Assembly (NCBI GenBank): GCA_000310025.1
Contig: FN648299.1
Coordinates: forward strand, 289,408-313,012
DNA: 23,605 nt
Direction of reading: 5' to 3'
From: Ectocarpus siliculosus
Lineage: Eukaryota; Sar; Phaeophyceae; Ectocarpales; Ectocarpaceae
Position 1 is the first letter of the stretch. Every line of letters begins with the position of its first letter. The notes beneath the pieces were generated by a model, which worked only from the letters and a program-made list of their open reading frames with translations, was not told the DNA's origin and ran no database searches. This document shows positions 20,757 through 23,605 of the stretch, piece after piece. Position numbers and translations under genes: made by a program.

Positions 20757-21450
20757 TCACGAACTCCTTGAAACGAACGGCGCCGCCACCGGCCCGACGG
20801 ATTCGCGGAGTCCAACCGGAGTTTTTCTCACCGTCTTGACGGCAGCACGCAGCTTCCGCACGGTATTGAAAACCTTGAGCTGCTCCAGGCGCGCGCTCAG
20901 GTTGTGGCAGGACAGGTTCGGGGCGTCGGTGGTGAGCCAGGGGTGTTTGCAGGCCTCGCTCGCCGTCAATCGCTTGGCGGGATCGACGGTCAGTAGCTTG
21001 GTGATGAGGTCCTGCAGGCAAGAGAAGGAGGGGAAGAGAACAAAGAGAGAGCGAGAGGGGGTCATAGACGGAAGCAGCGAGAGAGAGAGCAACGCAGGTA
21101 AAAAGGCCGCGAGTGCAGCACCACGAGTTGCGCACAAACGCGCACAGACAAGGAAACACTTGTGCACTACGCGTAACGATTGCACAAACGCAAGCCTGCT
21201 TGAGGCTTCAGAATCAAACGCCGCTTCTTCGTGGGAGGAACCAACAACCAACAATTTTATTTTGATCGGTCTTCTGGGCTCTTTTCTCGACCGGTGCGGT
21301 AGCTGTTCTTTTCTTTTTATCATTTTGTTTTCTCTTCCGAGTGGTTTGTACCCTATTTTTGTGTTGTTTCCCCGCGGCGTCGTATGTGCCGGGTTTTTGG
21401 GACCACGGGCTCCCCATTTTTGTGGACTATACAGCTAATGCGAGAAACAA

Positions 21451-21489
<39 letters not shown>

Positions 21490-23367
21490 ATCGAAAACAA
21501 CGGCACAACAGCACCGAACGCCCCCCCGGGTCCAGGCAGAGCGCCCAGCGATCCTACAACCAGCTAAGGCAGCGAGCTCAAGCTGTACCCAAGTCACTCT
21601 TTTCGGGGACTCCACAACAGCTGAGCTTCGCCCTCTAACCTGCTCTTTCCCGCGCACTCCCTCTTTTTTTGTTGCTAAAATAATATCCAGCTGAACGTGC
21701 CGCTCACACCCCGGCGGTGGCGGCGGCGGCAACGCGCGCGAAAAAAAACAAAGAGAAATAGCACCTCCTCGCTCACCTTAGCATCGCCAGAAATCCCCTG
21801 CCAGAAATCTCCCTTGAACTGGTATTCCCCGCTCTTGATTTTCCGGAACATTAACTTCTGGTCCCTGTCGTGGAACGGCGGCCTGCCGGCCAGCAGGACG
21901 AAGATGATCACGCCGACGCTCCACATGTCCACCGACTGTGGCGGACAGGCAGGAATAATAGCGATTTTTCAGGAGGGGGGCACGGGGAATGAAATCGGTT
22001 CGGCAGAGGATATACGTACGTTCTACGTTCACAGCTCGGCGGAGATAAAATTAGTTTGTGCTGCAACCGCAACGACAGGTGGCCAACAGCAAAAAACTTA
22101 AGTATAGCAAGCGTTCGAGGTAAGGACGCGGAGCGTGGGTGATGCCGGCGGGGGGCGTAGTTGCTTTCACGTGAATCCAAGCACTTCTGAGAGAGAAGGG
22201 ACTACGGGAGTCCAGGATGGTAGGTGTCCGAGCGCTGGTGCCCGAACACCCGCCCAGAAAAGAAGCGGCAATTACACGCATAGCGTGCGGTGTGATCGAC
22301 GAAAGCAGTCCTTGGTAAGTATTCATACTGCTGGTGGTGGTGGGACGCCCGAGACCCGGGAGGAGAACGAGGCGACTCTCTTTGTCCAGAGAGGCAAAAG
22401 GGGGCAACAAGGATAGCGAGCAGCAGCAGCGGCGGCGACGACGCACAGGCAGGGAGCAGCAGCAGCAGCAGCAACGGCAAACCACAACCCTACCCCATGG
22501 GCAAAAAATACGCCGCACTATTTCTTTGGCCACCGCAGCAGCAGCAGCAGCTTTAGCAGCTTCAGCAGCTTCAGCTTTAGCAGCTTCAGCTTTAGCAGCT
22601 TCAGCTTTAGCAGCTTCAGCTTTAGCAGCTTTAGCAGCAGCAGCAGCAACAGCAGCAACAACAGCGACACCCGGCTTTCGAATACGACGACGACGACGAC
22701 TCACCGCGCCGTAGGGGACGTTCTTGAGCATCTCCGGCGCGACGTAGAAAGGTGTCCCGCACCCGTTGATGAGGTCGCCGTCACGGATGCTAGCGGCGAA
22801 CCCGAAGTCGGCCAGCCTAATGCTGGTGGCATCGCTGGCGGAGGCCAGCAGCAAGTTCTCGGGCTTCAGATCGCGGTGTCTGCGGCAACGGGCGGCCGCA
22901 GCGTAATGGGCAAGCGGGGAATCGAGGTCGTTGAGGGTGCTGCAGCTGCCGACAAGAGAGCTAGCTGCGCTTCAGATCGCGGTACGGGATAGCGCTGAGG
23001 CAAGCGGGGAATCGGGGTCGTCAAATGGTGCAGCAAGAGGGCTGCGCTTCCCCTCCCCCAATCGTCGCTGCTCTAAAAAAATATGTCCCTTCGCTTTCGT
23101 GTTTTTCGGTGTCCTCGCCCCTGGCCGGCCCTACACGCCATTGGTCTCGCTAACTTATATTTCTGTCTCACCGACGGTGGGACAAAAACTCAAAAAAGGC
23201 CGGGGTACAAACGGGCAACGCATCGAGCGAGTGCCGAACGAACGAACCGCCGCGTTGCACATGTATGTCTTTTGTCTGCCTCACACGATGCCTTGGCTGT
23301 GGAGGTACTCGACGGCACGCAGGAGCGGCACGCAGACGTCTCTCGCCTCCGCTTCGTTGTAGTACGT
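20757..23367 (-). CDS. CAMK-group Ser/Thr protein kinase (5' partial, C-lobe and tail)
   Basis: Phosphorylates Ser/Thr, probably under Ca2+/calmodulin control. Exons on the - strand: 23367-23285, 22879-22705, 21935-21777, 21011-20757, 223 visible residues. Kinase subdomains VIa-XI appear in order: AVEYLHSQGIV; catalytic loop HRDLKPENLLL, rebuilt across the first intron; DFGFA; CGTPFYVAPEML; SVDMWSVGVIIFVLLAGRPP; and LLTVDPAKRLTASEACKHPW, with the subdomain XI arginine. After the domain, FNTVRKLRAAVKTV resembles the autoinhibitory/calmodulin-binding segment of CaM kinases. The ATP-binding N-lobe lies beyond the right edge. I chose TGA at 20757-20759 as the end. A GTGAGA donor after AAG-ACG within the tail could lead to another 3' exon. 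No EF hands are visible, so a CaMK-like rather than CDPK architecture is favoured, if the gene ends here. Confidence 0.9.
21012..21776 (-). other. Kinase intron 3 with (AAC)n tract
   Basis: Donor AAG|GTGAGC, acceptor TTGCCTGCAG|GAC, phase 0. The join gives GDAKDLITKLL, as expected for the family. It contains an AAC microsatellite at 21452-21489 and no gene. Confidence 0.85.
21452..21489. repeat. (AAC)n microsatellite
   Basis: About twelve consecutive AAC units within kinase intron 3. Confidence 0.95.
21936..22704 (-). other. Kinase intron 2, open in the kinase frame
   Basis: Donor GCG|GTGAGT followed by a CGT run, acceptor CCGCCACAG|TCG, phase 0. The frame of the upstream exon stays open through most of it, to a stop at 22051-22053. 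Splicing gives a canonical APE-to-SVDMW join, so I treat it as an intron. Confidence 0.8.
22535..22668. repeat. AGC-rich minisatellite with 15 bp units
   Basis: Four perfect 15-base units TTCAGCTTTAGCAGC occupy 22570-22629, flanked by partial units and AGC runs. On the - strand they would read as Ala/Lys/Glu repeats in the kinase frame. Confidence 0.95.
22863..23045. repeat. Duplicated edge of the kinase catalytic-loop exon
   Basis: CTTCAGATCGCGGT at 22864-22877, the start of the HRDLKP-coding exon seen from the + strand, recurs at 22970-22983. The following GCAAGCGGGGAATCG and GGTCGT blocks are also repeated. The second copy lies in kinase intron 1 (22880-23284). On the - strand it reads YRDLKRS then stop, without a preceding AG acceptor. 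Confidence 0.8.
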
Positions 23368-23605
23368 CTGCGATGCGTTGTTTGGCCACGGCGGGGGGAG
23401 GGGCGGGGGGGGCGGACTCATGTTTTGCATGCTTCAGTGGGGGGGAGGCGAACTCTCATGTTGTCCGTGCTTCAGCGGTTAGGCCATTGGCCACGCATGC
23501 TCGAGAAGACGGAGCATTGTCCCCACAGGACCGATGACCGATGACCGATCGTTCGTTCCAGATACGGCGCGCGCGCGGGGGGGGGGGGGGGGGAAAAAAA
23601 AAAAA
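23368..23605. other. Kinase intron (5' side) with dispersed repeat, copy 2
   Basis: It lies upstream of the first visible kinase exon on the - strand. It holds copy 2 of the repeat at 20291-20360 (23416-23435, a variant sub-copy at 23452-23473, and 23497-23546) and ends in a G run followed by an A run. No N-lobe coding sequence is visible here. Confidence 0.6.

Noticed and set aside
1-23605. tRNA, rRNA, CRISPR or viral gene content
   Set aside because: No T-loop-like GTTCRANNC in a foldable context, no spaced identical repeats, and no viral structural or replication motifs seen on reading both strands.

Overview
Eukaryotic nuclear DNA: every recognisable protein is built from short exons joined across introns of roughly 75 to 1,140 bases with GT-AG (once GC-AG) borders. 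Trinucleotide runs, CT/GT microsatellites and gene-rich but intron-heavy layout resemble a brown alga or related stramenopile (Ectocarpus-like). That placement is inference; no species was identified.

Layout. (1) 81-9846, + strand: the 3' part of a long coiled-coil gene. Fourteen exons keep phase throughout; the 5' end lies left of the window. The protein runs from an Ala/Glu/Lys/Leu-rich coiled-coil rod into a 310-codon acidic, Gly/Ser/Pro-rich exon, a basic nuclear-signal-like patch and an acidic tail. (2) 14801-11937, - strand: a complete six-exon gene for a class IV (PLP fold-type IV) aminotransferase, 393 codons by my splicing. (3) 23367-20757, - strand: the C-lobe of a CAMK-group Ser/Thr kinase in four exons with a calmodulin-binding-like tail; the N-lobe lies beyond the right edge. 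(4) About 6 kb between the aminotransferase start and the kinase end has no gene I can support. It holds a candidate 1.1-kb piggyBac-like non-autonomous element (TTAA...TTAA), CT-rich tracts and a possibly decayed coding stretch.

Genes 1 and 2 converge, and the 2.2 kb holding their two 3' ends is unusual: each gene has its last coding bases plus 3' flank tandemly duplicated (two copies for gene 1, three for the aminotransferase). The extra aminotransferase copies still read in the parental frame to a stop codon. Splice-related oddities recur elsewhere: a duplicated catalytic-loop exon edge in the kinase, a duplicated donor site, a GC donor, and an in-frame repeat-bearing intron in the kinase.

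The three genes show no evident shared pathway; they look like ordinary neighbours. No defence system, CRISPR array, rRNA or tRNA was seen.
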